From assembly GCF_009498525.1 (NCBI RefSeq), contig NZ_QSNT01000002.1, positions 310,001 through 374,000 on the forward strand: a stretch of 64,000 nucleotides of DNA, written 5' to 3'. This document shows positions 41,907-50,887 of the stretch, one piece after another; within the stretch, counting starts at the first letter, position 1, and each line of letters begins with the position of its first letter. A program made the translations under genes and the position numbers. The notes beneath the pieces were generated by a model that was given only the letters and a program-made list of their open reading frames with translations, had not been told where the DNA came from and searched no databases. This stretch comes from Rhizobium sp. ICMP 5592. Lineage in GTDB: Bacteria > Pseudomonadota > Alphaproteobacteria > Rhizobiales > Rhizobiaceae.

Positions 41907-42488
41907 TTAAAACCGCTCCATCTCCCGTTTCACCTTCTCCAGAAACCGCGTTCTCGTTTCGTCGGTCGAGCGGTTCATGTCGTAATGGGCGAGGAAGACG
42001 ACCGGGGCGAAGGGCTTGATCATGGCGCGGAGCATGCGCTTGACGATCTTCTTCGGTGGGTTGCCGACGATGAAGGCGCGAAAGGGGTCGGCGCCGTAAG
42101 TCATCACCGCGCCGAGCTTGCGGATATGCCGCAGTTTCGAGGTCACCTTGCCGTCCACCAGCTCGAAGGTGACGCCGGGCAGCCAGACGCGGTCGAAATA
42201 GCCTTTGAGGATTGCCGGAAAGCCGAAATTCCAGACCGGGGTGACGATGACCAACGCCTCGGCGCGCTCAAGCCGCTCGACGTAGGATTTCACCGCCTCG
42301 GTATTCTCAGGGTAATCGTGATAGATCATCCGCCCGTGACGGGAGAGAACCGGGTCGAAGCCCTCGGCATAGAGATTGCAGTCGTCGACCTCATGGCCGG
42401 CGGCTTTCAGGCTCTCGATCGTCTGCCGGTGCAGGGCAGCACCATAGCTCTCTTCCACCGGATGCGAATGAAGGACGAGAACCCTCAT
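41907..42488 (-). CDS. NAD(P)H-dependent oxidoreductase, flavodoxin-fold (NQO1/KefF/MdaB family)
   Basis: A 193-residue flavodoxin-like quinone reductase. The N-terminus MRVLVLHSHPVEESYGAALH binds flavin, and the core TPVWNFGFPAILKGYFDRVW is the family hallmark. It would carry out two-electron reduction of quinones or similar acceptors using FMN/FAD. Its ATG overlaps the stop of the upstream FAD-oxidoreductase gene, so it is the last gene of the six-gene minus-strand operon. It may recycle the electron acceptor for that operon or detoxify its product. Confidence 0.92.
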   Translation of the reverse strand: MRVLVLHSHPVEESYGAALHRQTIESLKAAGHEVDDCNLYAEGFDPVLSRHGRMIYHDYPENTEAVKSYVERLERAEALVIVTPVWNFGFPAILKGYFDRVWLPGVTFELVDGKVTSKLRHIRKLGAVMTYGADPFRAFIVGNPPKKIVKRMLRAMIKPFAPVVFLAHYDMNRSTDETRTRFLEKVKREMERF

Positions 42489-43894
42489 GAAGCCTCCATC
42501 AATGCCGCGAGACCTGGGAAGAGATAGTTCTGGCCGGACTTGAAATCGAAGTCCGGATTGTCCCAGGCGATCATCTTGCCGGGGTTGAGCAGACCCTTCG
42601 GATCCGTCTCCTTCTTGAAGGCGAGCTGGACGGTATCCGTCTGCTTCATGCCGCCTTCCTCCAGTGTATAGCGGTGCGGGTTGAAGATCGGGCAGCCGTG
42701 ATCCTGGTGGATCTTGATGATCTCCTCCAGTCGGGCCTCGGAGGTGTAACGCACCAGCGGCAGGCCTGAGCACTGGATCTGGCCGTCGAACTTGATGAAT
42801 TCGAGATGACCAGGCACCTCGTCGCCGAAGATCTCGACCATCTTCTGCACCTTGGCGACATGGTCGGGTCCCGGATACTGCACCTGCAGATAGGTGATTG
42901 ATGGGTCGACCTTGATGGCGCGCAGCGTCGTGTGGTTCCAGGCGAGTTCATAGGCATGCGGGATGCCCTTCATGCTTTCCACCCTGTCGGAGCGGAAGGT
43001 GATCTCACCCTTCTGCTGGCTGGCGAAGGCGACGAATGGCTCCATGGAATGCGGCGCGATCATCAGCGCTACGACCGACTGGCCGTGGCGGATGTAAGGC
43101 TTGTGGCGGGTAAAATATTCATGCGGGATCGGGGCCGCGATCGGGGCGATTTCCTTGACGAGGATGCCATTGCATTTGGCGAGCGCGTCGGAGAAGCGCA
43201 CGGCATCCATGAAGTCGTCATAGCCGACCAGCACATCCACCCAGTCATAGGCGGGGGCGAGCGGCATTTCGATCTCGGTGATGATGCCGTTGGTGCCGTA
43301 GGCATGGCTGACCTTGGTGAGGTCCCAGCCGGTGAGGTCGAGGACGCGCGGTTCGGCCTCCATGGTGACGACGCGCAGGCGCAGGATATTGCCGATGTCG
43401 CGCAATCCGCCCCAGGTGATCGAGCCGACACCGCCGGAGCCGCCGGCGATGAAGCCGCCAATGGTGGCCGTCTGCGCCGTCGAGGGATGGAAGCGCAATT
43501 CCTGGCCGGAATGGGCCTTGGCTTGGCGGTCCAGTTCGGCAATGACGATGCCGGGTTCGCAGATGACGCGGCCGGGATGGATTTCCTTGACCTTGTTCAT
43601 GGCCGCAAGATTGAGCACGATGCCGCCGGAAAGCGGCATGGCCTGGCCGTAATTGCCGGTGCCCGCGCCACGTGGGGTGACGGGCACGTCATGGGCATAG
43701 GCCACCTTCAGCGTGCGGATCACCTCTTCCTCGGTCTTCGGGGTAACGACGATATCGGCGGTGACATTGTCGAGCTGCGCCTTCAGGATCGGTGAGTACC
43801 AATAGAAATCGCGGCTTTTCTGGCGCACCAGCGCCGGATTGTCTTCGATGGCGATGCCTTCGAGTTCTTTCTTGATGAGCTGATAATCCGGCAT
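42485..43894 (-). CDS. FAD-binding oxidoreductase (GlcD/lactate-dehydrogenase-like, VAO family)
   Basis: A 469-residue VAO/PCMH-type flavoprotein. FAD_binding_4 motifs are present: VTPRGAGTGNYGQAMPLSGG (pyrophosphate binding) and TIGGFIAGGSGGVGSITWGG. A FAD-oxidase C-terminal domain ends LNPGKMIAW. The start at 43894 follows GGAG; an in-frame Met at 43924 overlaps the previous gene. The stop of the amidohydrolase lies 1 nt away, and this gene's own stop overlaps the next ATG. It probably oxidises a 2-hydroxy acid, alcohol or amine made by the amidohydrolase. Confidence 0.9.
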   Translation of the reverse strand: MPDYQLIKKELEGIAIEDNPALVRQKSRDFYWYSPILKAQLDNVTADIVVTPKTEEEVIRTLKVAYAHDVPVTPRGAGTGNYGQAMPLSGGIVLNLAAMNKVKEIHPGRVICEPGIVIAELDRQAKAHSGQELRFHPSTAQTATIGGFIAGGSGGVGSITWGGLRDIGNILRLRVVTMEAEPRVLDLTGWDLTKVSHAYGTNGIITEIEMPLAPAYDWVDVLVGYDDFMDAVRFSDALAKCNGILVKEIAPIAAPIPHEYFTRHKPYIRHGQSVVALMIAPHSMEPFVAFASQQKGEITFRSDRVESMKGIPHAYELAWNHTTLRAIKVDPSITYLQVQYPGPDHVAKVQKMVEIFGDEVPGHLEFIKFDGQIQCSGLPLVRYTSEARLEEIIKIHQDHGCPIFNPHRYTLEEGGMKQTDTVQLAFKKETDPKGLLNPGKMIAWDNPDFDFKSGQNYLFPGLAALMEAS

Positions 43895-43895
43895 G

Positions 43896-45209
43896 TCAGG
43901 CTCCAATAACAGTATCGAGTTCACGGTAATCCGGCAGGCTGCGGTCGATCACTTTGCCCTTGCGAAGGACGACGCGGTCGGACTGCGGACGGGAGAGGAA
44001 TTCGCTCCAGCGTCTTGCGCTGAAGAGAACGAGATCGGCAGGGCCGCCCACGGCGATGCGGCCGATATTGGGGCGGCCGAGGATGGCGGCCGGCGAGGTG
44101 GTGACGACGCGGGCGGCCGCATCCAGCGGATGGTCGAGATGCAGGATGCGGACGGCCTCGCGGAAAACCTCGACCGGATCGAGATCGCCATAGGCGTAGA
44201 AGGGGTCGCGGGTATTGTCGGAGGCGACGGCGGTGGGCACGCCGGCGGCGGCGAGTTCATGCAGCAATGTGACGCCACGCCAGCGCGGCGTACGGCCCGG
44301 ATGTCGGTCCTGTAGGTACATGTTGCACATCGGCAGGGAGACGATGGAAATCCCGGCCCTGGCGACGAGGTCGATCGTCGCGGCGGCGACGTCTTCGTCC
44401 TGGCGTGCGAGCGAGCAGCAATGGCCGGCGGTGACCTTGCCGGTGAAGCCGTTGCGCAGTACGGCCTCGGCGATCGCCTTCAGCGTCAGCACTTCCCGGT
44501 CCTCGGTCTCATCGACATGCAGGTCGATGTCGAGGCCATTGTCGGCTGCGGCGCGGATCAGCTTGTCGAGCTGCTTGTCGATGTCGGGGTTCACCTGGGT
44601 GACGCCGCCGAGAAGACCGCCGGCCTTGCGGACGACCGTGATCAGGTCGGCGAAGAAGGCATCATCGATCATGAAATCCAGCGGGAAGAGGGCGACGGCC
44701 TGCAGGGCGATCTTGTCCTTCCAGGCCTCACGCACTTCCGAGAATACCTCGAAGGAGATGCGGTGCTGTGGCGCCAGCGAATCCAGATGCGTGCGGATCA
44801 GGCTGGTACCATGGGCGTAGGCGGCGCGCAGCGAGAATTCCATCCGCTTGCGGACGTCGGCGGCCGACCAATTGGCCTCGCGGTCGGAGCGCACGGCATC
44901 GAGCGCACCCATGAAGCTGCCGTCCGGATTGGCACGGCGCTCCCAGATATGGCCCTTGTCGAGATGGGTGTGCATGTCGGCGAAGGTCGGCCAGACCATG
45001 CCGTCGCGCATGTCGGCTCTAGCGAGTTCCGCGGGTGCTGTGCCGGGGGGCAGGATGTCCTTGATGAGGCCGTCGGCGACGATGATGTCGGCTTTTACGA
45101 GGCCTTCGCTGGACGGGCCGGTGAAGCCCGCGAGGGTCACAGCGGGGACGGTGGCATTGCTCAGCACGAAACGTGCGGCATTTGGCGGGGACATGAAGGA
45201 ATAGGACAT
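43896..45209 (-). CDS. Cytosine-deaminase-like amidohydrolase
   Basis: A 437-residue member of the amidohydrolase superfamily (CodA-like). Metal and catalytic motifs are visible: HTHLDKGHIW (first His pair), HVDETED (third His and general base), GHCCSL (fourth His) and ASDNTRDPFYAYGDLD (metal Asp). It would hydrolyse a C-N bond in a cyclic amidine or pyrimidine-like substrate. Start ATG 45209 overlaps the permease stop as TGATG. It sits in an operon directly downstream of an NMT1/THI5-type importer, so the imported compound is its likely substrate. A second related enzyme is encoded at 55981-57279. Confidence 0.9.
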   Translation of the reverse strand: MSYSFMSPPNAARFVLSNATVPAVTLAGFTGPSSEGLVKADIIVADGLIKDILPPGTAPAELARADMRDGMVWPTFADMHTHLDKGHIWERRANPDGSFMGALDAVRSDREANWSAADVRKRMEFSLRAAYAHGTSLIRTHLDSLAPQHRISFEVFSEVREAWKDKIALQAVALFPLDFMIDDAFFADLITVVRKAGGLLGGVTQVNPDIDKQLDKLIRAAADNGLDIDLHVDETEDREVLTLKAIAEAVLRNGFTGKVTAGHCCSLARQDEDVAAATIDLVARAGISIVSLPMCNMYLQDRHPGRTPRWRGVTLLHELAAAGVPTAVASDNTRDPFYAYGDLDPVEVFREAVRILHLDHPLDAAARVVTTSPAAILGRPNIGRIAVGGPADLVLFSARRWSEFLSRPQSDRVVLRKGKVIDRSLPDYRELDTVIGA

Positions 45210-46075
45210 CAATTTTCCCGCTTAAGGCTGCTTTCGTGCCAGCGATGCAGGCTCAGCCATGAGATGAAGGAGGTGAGGGCGAAGATGGCGACGCCGAGCG
45301 CCGAGAGCAGCAGCAGGGCGGCGAACAGGCGCGGCATGTTCTGGCGGTATTGCGCCTCGAGCAGGCGGAAGGCGAGGCCGGAGTTGGGACCGCCGGAGCC
45401 GGCGGCGAATTCGGCGACGACGGAGGCGATCAGCGACAGGCCGCCGCCGATCCGAAGCCCCGTCATGAAATAGGGCTGGGCTGCCGGCAGTTTCAGATGC
45501 AGCAGCATCTGCCAGCGCGAGGCGCCGTAAAGGTCGAAGAGGTTGAGGAGATTATGGTCGACGCTCTTCAGACCCTGCACCATGTTGGAGAGGATCGGGA
45601 AGAAGGCGACGAGGAAGCCGCAGATCAGCAGGGCGGATTCGCGGGTGGGCGCATAGATCAGGATCAGCGGCGCGATCGCCACGATCGGCGTCACCTGCAG
45701 GATGACGGCGAGCGGATAGAAGGCAAGCTCGATCCAGCGCGACTGTACCAGGAAGATGGCGAAACCGACGCCGCCGATCAGCGCCAGCGCCAGGGATATG
45801 AAGGTGATCTGCGTCGTGACCCAAAGCGCCGGCCAGAGAATGCCCCAGTCGGAGACAAGAGCTTTCGCAACGGCGAACGGGCTCGGCAGGATATATTGCG
45901 GAATATCGGCGCCGACGACGAGAAGCTGCCAGAGGAGGATCAGGACGACGACGGTCAGGATCGGCACGATGATACCGAGGGAGCGTTCGGCATTTCTGGT
46001 GCGGACGGCTTGTTTCAGCGGAGCGTCTGCCGTGTCCGTGGATAGGTGTGCGGGTAGGCTGGTGCTGTCGCTCAT
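45209..46075 (-). CDS. ABC transporter permease (SsuC/TauC/ThiX type)
   Basis: A 288-residue inner-membrane permease with about six transmembrane helices and the binding-protein-dependent transport signature LFDLYGASRWQMLLHLKLPAAQP (EAA loop). The start is ATG 46075, overlapping the ATP-binding gene stop (TGATG). It belongs to the family that imports taurine, sulfonates, thiamine precursors and pyrimidines. The partner binding protein is encoded at 47047-48063. Confidence 0.93.
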   Translation of the reverse strand: MSDSTSLPAHLSTDTADAPLKQAVRTRNAERSLGIIVPILTVVVLILLWQLLVVGADIPQYILPSPFAVAKALVSDWGILWPALWVTTQITFISLALALIGGVGFAIFLVQSRWIELAFYPLAVILQVTPIVAIAPLILIYAPTRESALLICGFLVAFFPILSNMVQGLKSVDHNLLNLFDLYGASRWQMLLHLKLPAAQPYFMTGLRIGGGLSLIASVVAEFAAGSGGPNSGLAFRLLEAQYRQNMPRLFAALLLLSALGVAIFALTSFISWLSLHRWHESSLKREN

Positions 46076-46899
46076 CAATGGGCCTCCGGCCAGCCTATGG
46101 CCTCGATCAGGGAACGGGACACTTTTTCGCAGACCTGCCGGTATTCTTCGGAGGACCGGTAGAGGGGATCGCGCTCGCCGCTGGTGTGCAGGGGAAAATC
46201 CATGTGGACGCGGCCGGGGCGGGCCTTCATGACGACGATGCGGTTGGAAAGATAGGCGGATTCATAAACGGAATGAGTGACGAAGATCACGGTGATGCCC
46301 GTGGTCTGCCATAGCCGCAGCACGTCGTCGTTGAGCTTCTGGCGGGTGATTTCGTCGAGCGCGGCGAAGGGTTCGTCCATCAAGAGCAGCTTCGGCTTAG
46401 TGACCAGCGCGCGGGCGATGGAGACGCGCATTTTCATGCCGCCCGACAGTTCGCGCGGATAGGCCTCGGCGAAATCCTGCAGGCCGACGGTTGCGAGCGT
46501 CGCCATGATCTGGTTGCGGGCTGCTGTCTCGGAGATGCCGCGCAGCTTCAGCGGCAGGTGGACATTGCCGAAGACGGTTTTCCAGGGCAGCAGCGTCGGC
46601 TCCTGAAAGACGAAGCTGATATCGCCATCCGGAAGCCCCTTGGAATTGATGCGCGAGCTTGGCCAGTCTATCCGGCCACTGGAGGCGCCGCCGAGGCCGG
46701 CGATGATGCGCAGTGCCGTCGACTTGCCGCAGCCGGAGGGGCCGAGCAGGCTGATGAACTCACCGCTTTCCACGTTGAGCGACATGCCGGAGAGCGCCAG
46801 CGTACCATTGGAGAAGACTTTCGAGACCTGCTCCATGACGACCAGCGGCCGCTTGCGCGGTTCTGTTTGGATGATCGTGGTGGCTTCGGACGGAATCAT
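46075..46899 (-). CDS. ABC transporter ATP-binding protein (SsuB/TauB type)
   Basis: A 274-residue ATPase. Walker A is GPSGCGKST (about residues 52-60), followed by the Q-loop FVFQEPTLLPW, the ABC signature LSGGMKMRVSIARAL, Walker B LLLMDEPFAALDE and the switch His in VIFVTHSVYESAYLS. The start at 46899 gives the expected N-terminus; further upstream the frame runs into the RIME-like repeat and is not coding. It energises the permease whose gene overlaps its stop. Confidence 0.95.
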   Translation of the reverse strand: MIPSEATTIIQTEPRKRPLVVMEQVSKVFSNGTLALSGMSLNVESGEFISLLGPSGCGKSTALRIIAGLGGASSGRIDWPSSRINSKGLPDGDISFVFQEPTLLPWKTVFGNVHLPLKLRGISETAARNQIMATLATVGLQDFAEAYPRELSGGMKMRVSIARALVTKPKLLLMDEPFAALDEITRQKLNDDVLRLWQTTGITVIFVTHSVYESAYLSNRIVVMKARPGRVHMDFPLHTSGERDPLYRSSEEYRQVCEKVSRSLIEAIGWPEAH

Positions 46900-46917
46900 G
46901 TTCGGCTCTTTGTTGAT

Positions 46918-47040
46918 CCACCCTCCCTTTGAGGGGGAGGGTCGGAGCGAAGCTCCGGGGTGGGGTGATCCTTCGAAATCTCGGGGTGTCACCCCCACCC
47001 GCCGCTTCGCGGCGACCTCCCCCCCTCAAGGGGGAGGTGC
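46918..47040. repeat. RIME-like intergenic mosaic repeat
   Basis: A chain of palindromes fills the gap between the binding-protein and ATPase genes. ACCCTCCC / GGGGGAGGGT, GGAGC / GCTCC, CGCCGC / GCGGCG and ACCTCCCCC / GGGGGAGGT can be seen, in a composition matching the Rhizobium-specific intergenic mosaic elements (RIME). It lies within the operon and may reduce expression of downstream genes relative to the binding protein. Confidence 0.75.
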
Positions 47041-47046
47041 TAAGAC

Positions 47047-48063
47047 TTACTTCTTCAGCGACATCCCAAACCCCTTGCAGACGAACTGCGGGTCGAAGGC
47101 CTTCTTATAGTCCGTGTCGGCGTCGAAGATCTTGATCTGCACCATCTCGTCGAAAAACTTCTTGTAGTGGGCGTCGGTGATGCAGCCGATGCCCTTGTCG
47201 AGGGCGTCGCCGGACTCGACGATGCCGTATTCCTTCATCTTGGCGATGGAATAGGCGATCTGGCCGTCCGTCATATCGGGATTATCCTTCTTGATCAGGT
47301 CGTTGGCCGCCTTGTTGTCGCCGTAGAGATAGTTGTACCAGCCCTCGATCGAGGCGTTGACGAAGCGCTGCACTAGGTCGGGGTTCTTCTGGACCATCGC
47401 GGTCTGCGCGGTGATCATCGTCGAATAGGGCGAATAGCCGGCGTCGGCGATCAGGAAGACTTTCGGCTTCCAGCCGGCCTGCTTCTCGATCTCATAGGGT
47501 TCGGAGGTCAGATAGCCCTGTTGCGCCGACTGCTTGTCGGAGAGGAACGGCGCCGCGCTGAAATTGTAGGGCTTGAACTGTTCGTCCTTGAAGCCCGGGA
47601 AGTTCGCCTTCATCCACTCGAAATAGGTGACGTAGCCGTCCTTGCTCATGAACAGGGTCGGCAGCTTGGCAAGATCCTCGAATTTCTCCATGCCGGCGTC
47701 CGGATGGGCGATCAACACCTGCGGATCCTTCTGGAAAATGGCGGCGACGTCGACGATCGGGATGCCCTGCTTGACGGCGTCGATTTCCTGCTGCGGGCCG
47801 CCCATGTAGAAATCGATCTTGCCGGAGATCAGCAGCGCCGAGTTGGCGGCGTTCGGGCCGCCCTGGACGATGGTGACGTCGAGACCGTATTTCTTGTAGG
47901 TGCCGTCGGCGACCGCCTGGTAGAAGCCGCCATGTTCGGCTTGAGCGAGCCAGTTGGTGCCGTATGTCACCTTGTCGAGGGCGCTCGCCGGCTCCGCTAC
48001 GGCAATGGCGGCCATGAGGCCCATGGCGGTCAGAAATGCTTTGGACTTCAATGCATTGAACAT
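47047..48063 (-). CDS. ABC transporter substrate-binding protein (NMT1/THI5-like)
   Basis: A 338-residue periplasmic binding protein with a Sec signal (MFNALKSKAFLTAMGLMAAIAV, cut after ASA). The mature start DKVTYGTNWLAQAEHGGFYQAV is typical of the NMT1/THI5 class that binds thiamine-type pyrimidines, taurine and related small rings. GGPNAANSALLISGKIDF and the Tyr/Trp-rich middle (TYFEWMKANF) fit ligand-pocket positions. It is first in the minus-strand operon, with the LysR gene divergent. A RIME-like repeat lies between it and the ATPase gene. Confidence 0.93.
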   Translation of the reverse strand: MFNALKSKAFLTAMGLMAAIAVAEPASALDKVTYGTNWLAQAEHGGFYQAVADGTYKKYGLDVTIVQGGPNAANSALLISGKIDFYMGGPQQEIDAVKQGIPIVDVAAIFQKDPQVLIAHPDAGMEKFEDLAKLPTLFMSKDGYVTYFEWMKANFPGFKDEQFKPYNFSAAPFLSDKQSAQQGYLTSEPYEIEKQAGWKPKVFLIADAGYSPYSTMITAQTAMVQKNPDLVQRFVNASIEGWYNYLYGDNKAANDLIKKDNPDMTDGQIAYSIAKMKEYGIVESGDALDKGIGCITDAHYKKFFDEMVQIKIFDADTDYKKAFDPQFVCKGFGMSLKK

Positions 48064-48169
48064 GGCTGGTTGTTCCCCTTATTCGCCACGGGACGCCGCC
48101 AGTGACGCCCATTTTCTGCATTTGAGCGATTGCGTTGCGCTTTGAAAAGCATCAAAATTCGTGCACATT

Positions 48170-48186
48170 GATGCCTTTTAGGCATC
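48170..48186. promoter_or_regulatory. LysR T-N11-A operator
   Basis: GATGCC (48170-48175), TTTTA, GGCATC (48181-48186): a perfect 6-bp-arm palindrome that satisfies the T-N11-A rule. It lies 62 bp before the LysR ATG (48248) and 107 bp before the binding-protein ATG (48063). It is the likely recognition site controlling the divergent operon. Confidence 0.65.
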
Positions 48187-48247
48187 TCATCCCGGGTCTG
48201 TGCCTAAATTGTGCGGCCTGGGCAAAATTTATGCAATGGGGACGTCT

Positions 48248-49216
48248 ATGCTGCATTCGAGACGACTGCTCTACATCAACGAGATCGCGCGCTGCGGCTC
48301 GATCCGCAAGGCGGCGGCGCGGCTCAACGTGGCGTCCTCGGCGATCAACCGGCAGATACTGGCGCTGGAAGAGGAGATGGGGGCACCGCTGTTCGAGCGG
48401 TTGCCGCGCGGTCTCCGGCTGACGGCGGCGGGTGAGCTCTGCATCGAGCATATCCGCGAGGTGCTGAAGAATTACGAGCGGCTGGAAGGGCGTATCCGCA
48501 GTCTGAAGATGCAGCAGGCCGGCAAGGTGAGGATCGTCACGACGGTCGGCCTTGCTGCCGGGCCGCTGCCGGAGATCATTGCGCGCTTTCTCTCCGAGCA
48601 TCCGCGTGTCTTCATCCAGTTGCGCAACGATTCCGGCTCGACGACCGTCGCACCGGTGCTGTCAGGCGAAGTGGATATCGGTCTCGGCTTCAACATCCCG
48701 GCGACGCCTGGCATCCGGTCGCTCGGCAATTTCGACATTCCGATCGGCGTCGTGTTGCCGCCAGGGCATGCGTTGATCGGACCGGGGCCGATCAATCTCG
48801 CCGACGTTGTTGAAGAGCGACTGCTGCTGGCGCAACCGGGTACCAGCCTACGCGAGATCATCAATCTGACGCTGGCGCGGCTGTCGGTGCAGGTCGAGCC
48901 GGTGCTGGAAAGCAATGCCGCGGAAATGCTGAAGCAGCTGGTCAAATGCGGGGCAGGGCTGACGCTGCTCAACCCGCTCGACGTCATCACCGATTGTCGG
49001 CGCGGCGAGCTGGTGTTTCGGCCGATCGCCGAGCCGCATTCACGGCATCAGCCGTTGAAGCTCTTTGCGCGGGCGCGGGCGCCGCTGGATGCGGCGACCA
49101 GCCTGTTCGTGGAATATCTGCTCGCCGAACTTGCCGGTTTGGTGGAGGAGCTGCAGGCAAAGGGACATATCCTGATGCCGTCGGAACGGCGCCGCTCGGA
49201 TGCCTATTTCGAGTAG
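48248..49216 (+). CDS. LysR-family regulator of the ABC/amidohydrolase operon
   Basis: A 322-residue LysR protein. The N-terminal helix-turn-helix is LLYINEIARCGSIRKAAARL, then VASSAINRQILALEEEMG and FERLPRGLRLTAAG. The C-terminal sensor region shows GEVDIGLGFNIP and PIGVVLPPGHALIGPG. Start 48248 has GGGGA upstream; 48236 would add four residues. It is divergent from the importer operon, with a T-N11-A palindrome between. Its last 13 bp overlap the convergent creatininase-family gene. Confidence 0.92.
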   Translation: MLHSRRLLYINEIARCGSIRKAAARLNVASSAINRQILALEEEMGAPLFERLPRGLRLTAAGELCIEHIREVLKNYERLEGRIRSLKMQQAGKVRIVTTVGLAAGPLPEIIARFLSEHPRVFIQLRNDSGSTTVAPVLSGEVDIGLGFNIPATPGIRSLGNFDIPIGVVLPPGHALIGPGPINLADVVEERLLLAQPGTSLREIINLTLARLSVQVEPVLESNAAEMLKQLVKCGAGLTLLNPLDVITDCRRGELVFRPIAEPHSRHQPLKLFARARAPLDAATSLFVEYLLAELAGLVEELQAKGHILMPSERRRSDAYFE

Positions 49217-50001
49217 AGGTTTGCCAGCGGATAGTCCCGGAGATCGCGCAGCATCTCGATGAAGCCCTCGATCTGATGGCGGCAGATGAGTGCGCCCTTT
49301 TCCGCCGTGCCGTTGGCGGCATTGCCGACGACGCCATTGGGGTTGAGATCATGGGCGATCCAGGCGAGCGAGTGCGGCGGCAGCGGCTGAAGGTAGTTCG
49401 AATGCTCCTTCATCCACTCCGCCTTGGAGGCAAAGTTCTCGGCCTTGTCCATCCGCACCAGTTCGGGGCGGAAATGCAGCATCAGCGAGGTCTCGACGTC
49501 GCCCCCATGGATACCATAGCGCTGCTCATGCTCGCTGATCATGCCGTCGGGCGTGCCGAAGCGCATCCATTGCGTGGCGACGACGGCCATCTGGTAGCGC
49601 ACGCGCAATTCGCGCGCGACGATGCCCATAATGTCGAGATTGCCGCCATGGGAATTGACGATGACCATCTTGCGGATGCCGGCCTCGGCAACCTTGGCGC
49701 CGATTGCCGTCCAGACCGGGATCAGCAGCTCGGCGCTGAGCGAGAGCGTGCCGGGGCCGTAGACATGTTCATTGGCCTTGCCGATTTCCTGGGTCGGCAG
49801 CACGAGAAAATCGAGATCGTCGGGACGCTGGACCTTTAGCTCAGTCAGCATGCCGGTGGCGATGGCAACGTCGGTCGCGATCGGCAGATGTGGGCCGTGC
49901 TGCTCGGTCGAGGCGATCGGCAGGATGGCGATGGTGGTGTCGGGCGACAGGCCGGCGAAATCATAGGTGTTCAGTTCGTTCCAGTAGAAGGGCTTCGCCA
50001 T
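49204..50001 (-). CDS. Creatininase-family amidohydrolase
   Basis: A 265-residue protein of the creatininase/FAPy-deformylase fold. Metal ligands appear in STEQHGPHLPIATD (Glu, His, Asp), VNSHGGNLD (His) and HGGDVETSLML (Glu). The family opens cyclic amides (creatinine, hydantoin-like rings) or removes formamide from pyrimidine derivatives. It starts at 50001 after GAGAGGA and is convergent with the LysR gene, overlapping by 13 bp. Its position next to the importer/deaminase operon suggests a second hydrolytic step in the same pathway. Confidence 0.9.
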   Translation of the reverse strand: MAKPFYWNELNTYDFAGLSPDTTIAILPIASTEQHGPHLPIATDVAIATGMLTELKVQRPDDLDFLVLPTQEIGKANEHVYGPGTLSLSAELLIPVWTAIGAKVAEAGIRKMVIVNSHGGNLDIMGIVARELRVRYQMAVVATQWMRFGTPDGMISEHEQRYGIHGGDVETSLMLHFRPELVRMDKAENFASKAEWMKEHSNYLQPLPPHSLAWIAHDLNPNGVVGNAANGTAEKGALICRHQIEGFIEMLRDLRDYPLANLYSK

Positions 50002-50337
50002 GGCCGTATCCTCTCATGTGCGTCTCTTCTCTAACCGATACGGCAAGGATGGTGACGGAGGAAAGCATCAATTTGCGGCCGTGCCGCTGCCTTTTTGTGT
50101 ACGCAGACGACAAGGGTCGTCACGATTGCCGGCCAAGCTGCTTCGCGCCGGGAAGGCAGGAGGAAATGCCTCAAAGGCGTATGAACAGGATAGTTTTTCC
50201 TTTTGTTGATAGATTTTATAGAAAACTAATTGCCCTGCGAATACCGATTCCGTGAAATGCGGTTGCTTGAGATAAGCAGATCGACTTGGTACGTTGCTTG
50301 CATCCAGATTTCGGCGCGACATGCGGGGACAATGGGA
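50002..50337. other. Divergent intergenic region (creatininase / flavin reductase)
   Basis: 336 bp without a supported gene. The right half (about 50180-50260) is A/T-rich and probably holds the flavin reductase promoter, but no convincing -35/-10 pair stands out. No clear palindrome of operator size was seen. Confidence 0.4.
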
Positions 50338-50877
50338 ATGAACATGAAGACATCCGTGGCGATCGAGAAGGCGGTACCCGTTGCCGCTCCCGATGTGGCG
50401 CGAGCCGAGTTTCGCAACGCCATGGCGCGCATGGCCGCGGCCGTGAACATCGTCACCACCAATGGCCCGGCGGGGCTTGCGGGCTTTGCCGCGACGGCCG
50501 TCTGCAGCGTCACCGACAGTCCGCCGACCCTGCTCGTCTGTCTCAACCGCACGGCTTCGGTTCATCCGGCTGTTACGGAAAACGGTGTGCTCTGCGTCAA
50601 CGTGCTGTCGGAAGGACATCAGGACCTCTCGCGCCTCTTCGGCGGCAAGACGCCGGTTGCCGAGCGCTTCGCCGCTGCTGCATGGTCGGAACTGTCGACC
50701 GGATCGCCGGCATTGGAGGATGCGCTCGTTTCCTTCGACTGCCGCATCGTACGCCGCGCCGATGGCGGCACGCACGATATCCTGATGTGCGAAGTCGAGG
50801 CCATCCGCCAGCGCGACGGCGGGAAGGGGCTGGTTTATTTCGACCGCGCCTATCATCCGGCGGGTCAGGCCGAATAG
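50338..50877 (+). CDS. Flavin reductase-family protein (RutF/HpaC-like)
   Basis: A 179-residue flavin reductase. The core [19 protein letters not shown], then [24 protein letters not shown]-type strands and a C-terminal VYFDRAYHP segment fit the small component of two-component flavin-dependent monooxygenases. Length and sequence resemble RutF of pyrimidine ring-opening pathways, but HpaC-like roles are possible. Three Met codons (50332, 50338, 50344) compete; 50338 has GGGGA at 8 nt. It would supply reduced FMN to an oxygenase encoded elsewhere. Confidence 0.87.
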   Translation: MNMKTSVAIEKAVPVAAPDVARAEFRNAMARMAAAVNIVTTNGPAGLAGFAATAVCSVTDSPPTLLVCLNRTASVHPAVTENGVLCVNVLSEGHQDLSRLFGGKTPVAERFAAAAWSELSTGSPALEDALVSFDCRIVRRADGGTHDILMCEVEAIRQRDGGKGLVYFDRAYHPAGQAE

Positions 50878-50887
50878 GCTGATGTTC

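Noticed and set aside
50338..50877. A complete Rut pyrimidine pathway
   Set aside because: Only a RutF-like flavin reductase is present; RutA, RutB, RutC, RutD, RutE and RutG are not in the window, so the gene symbol was withheld.
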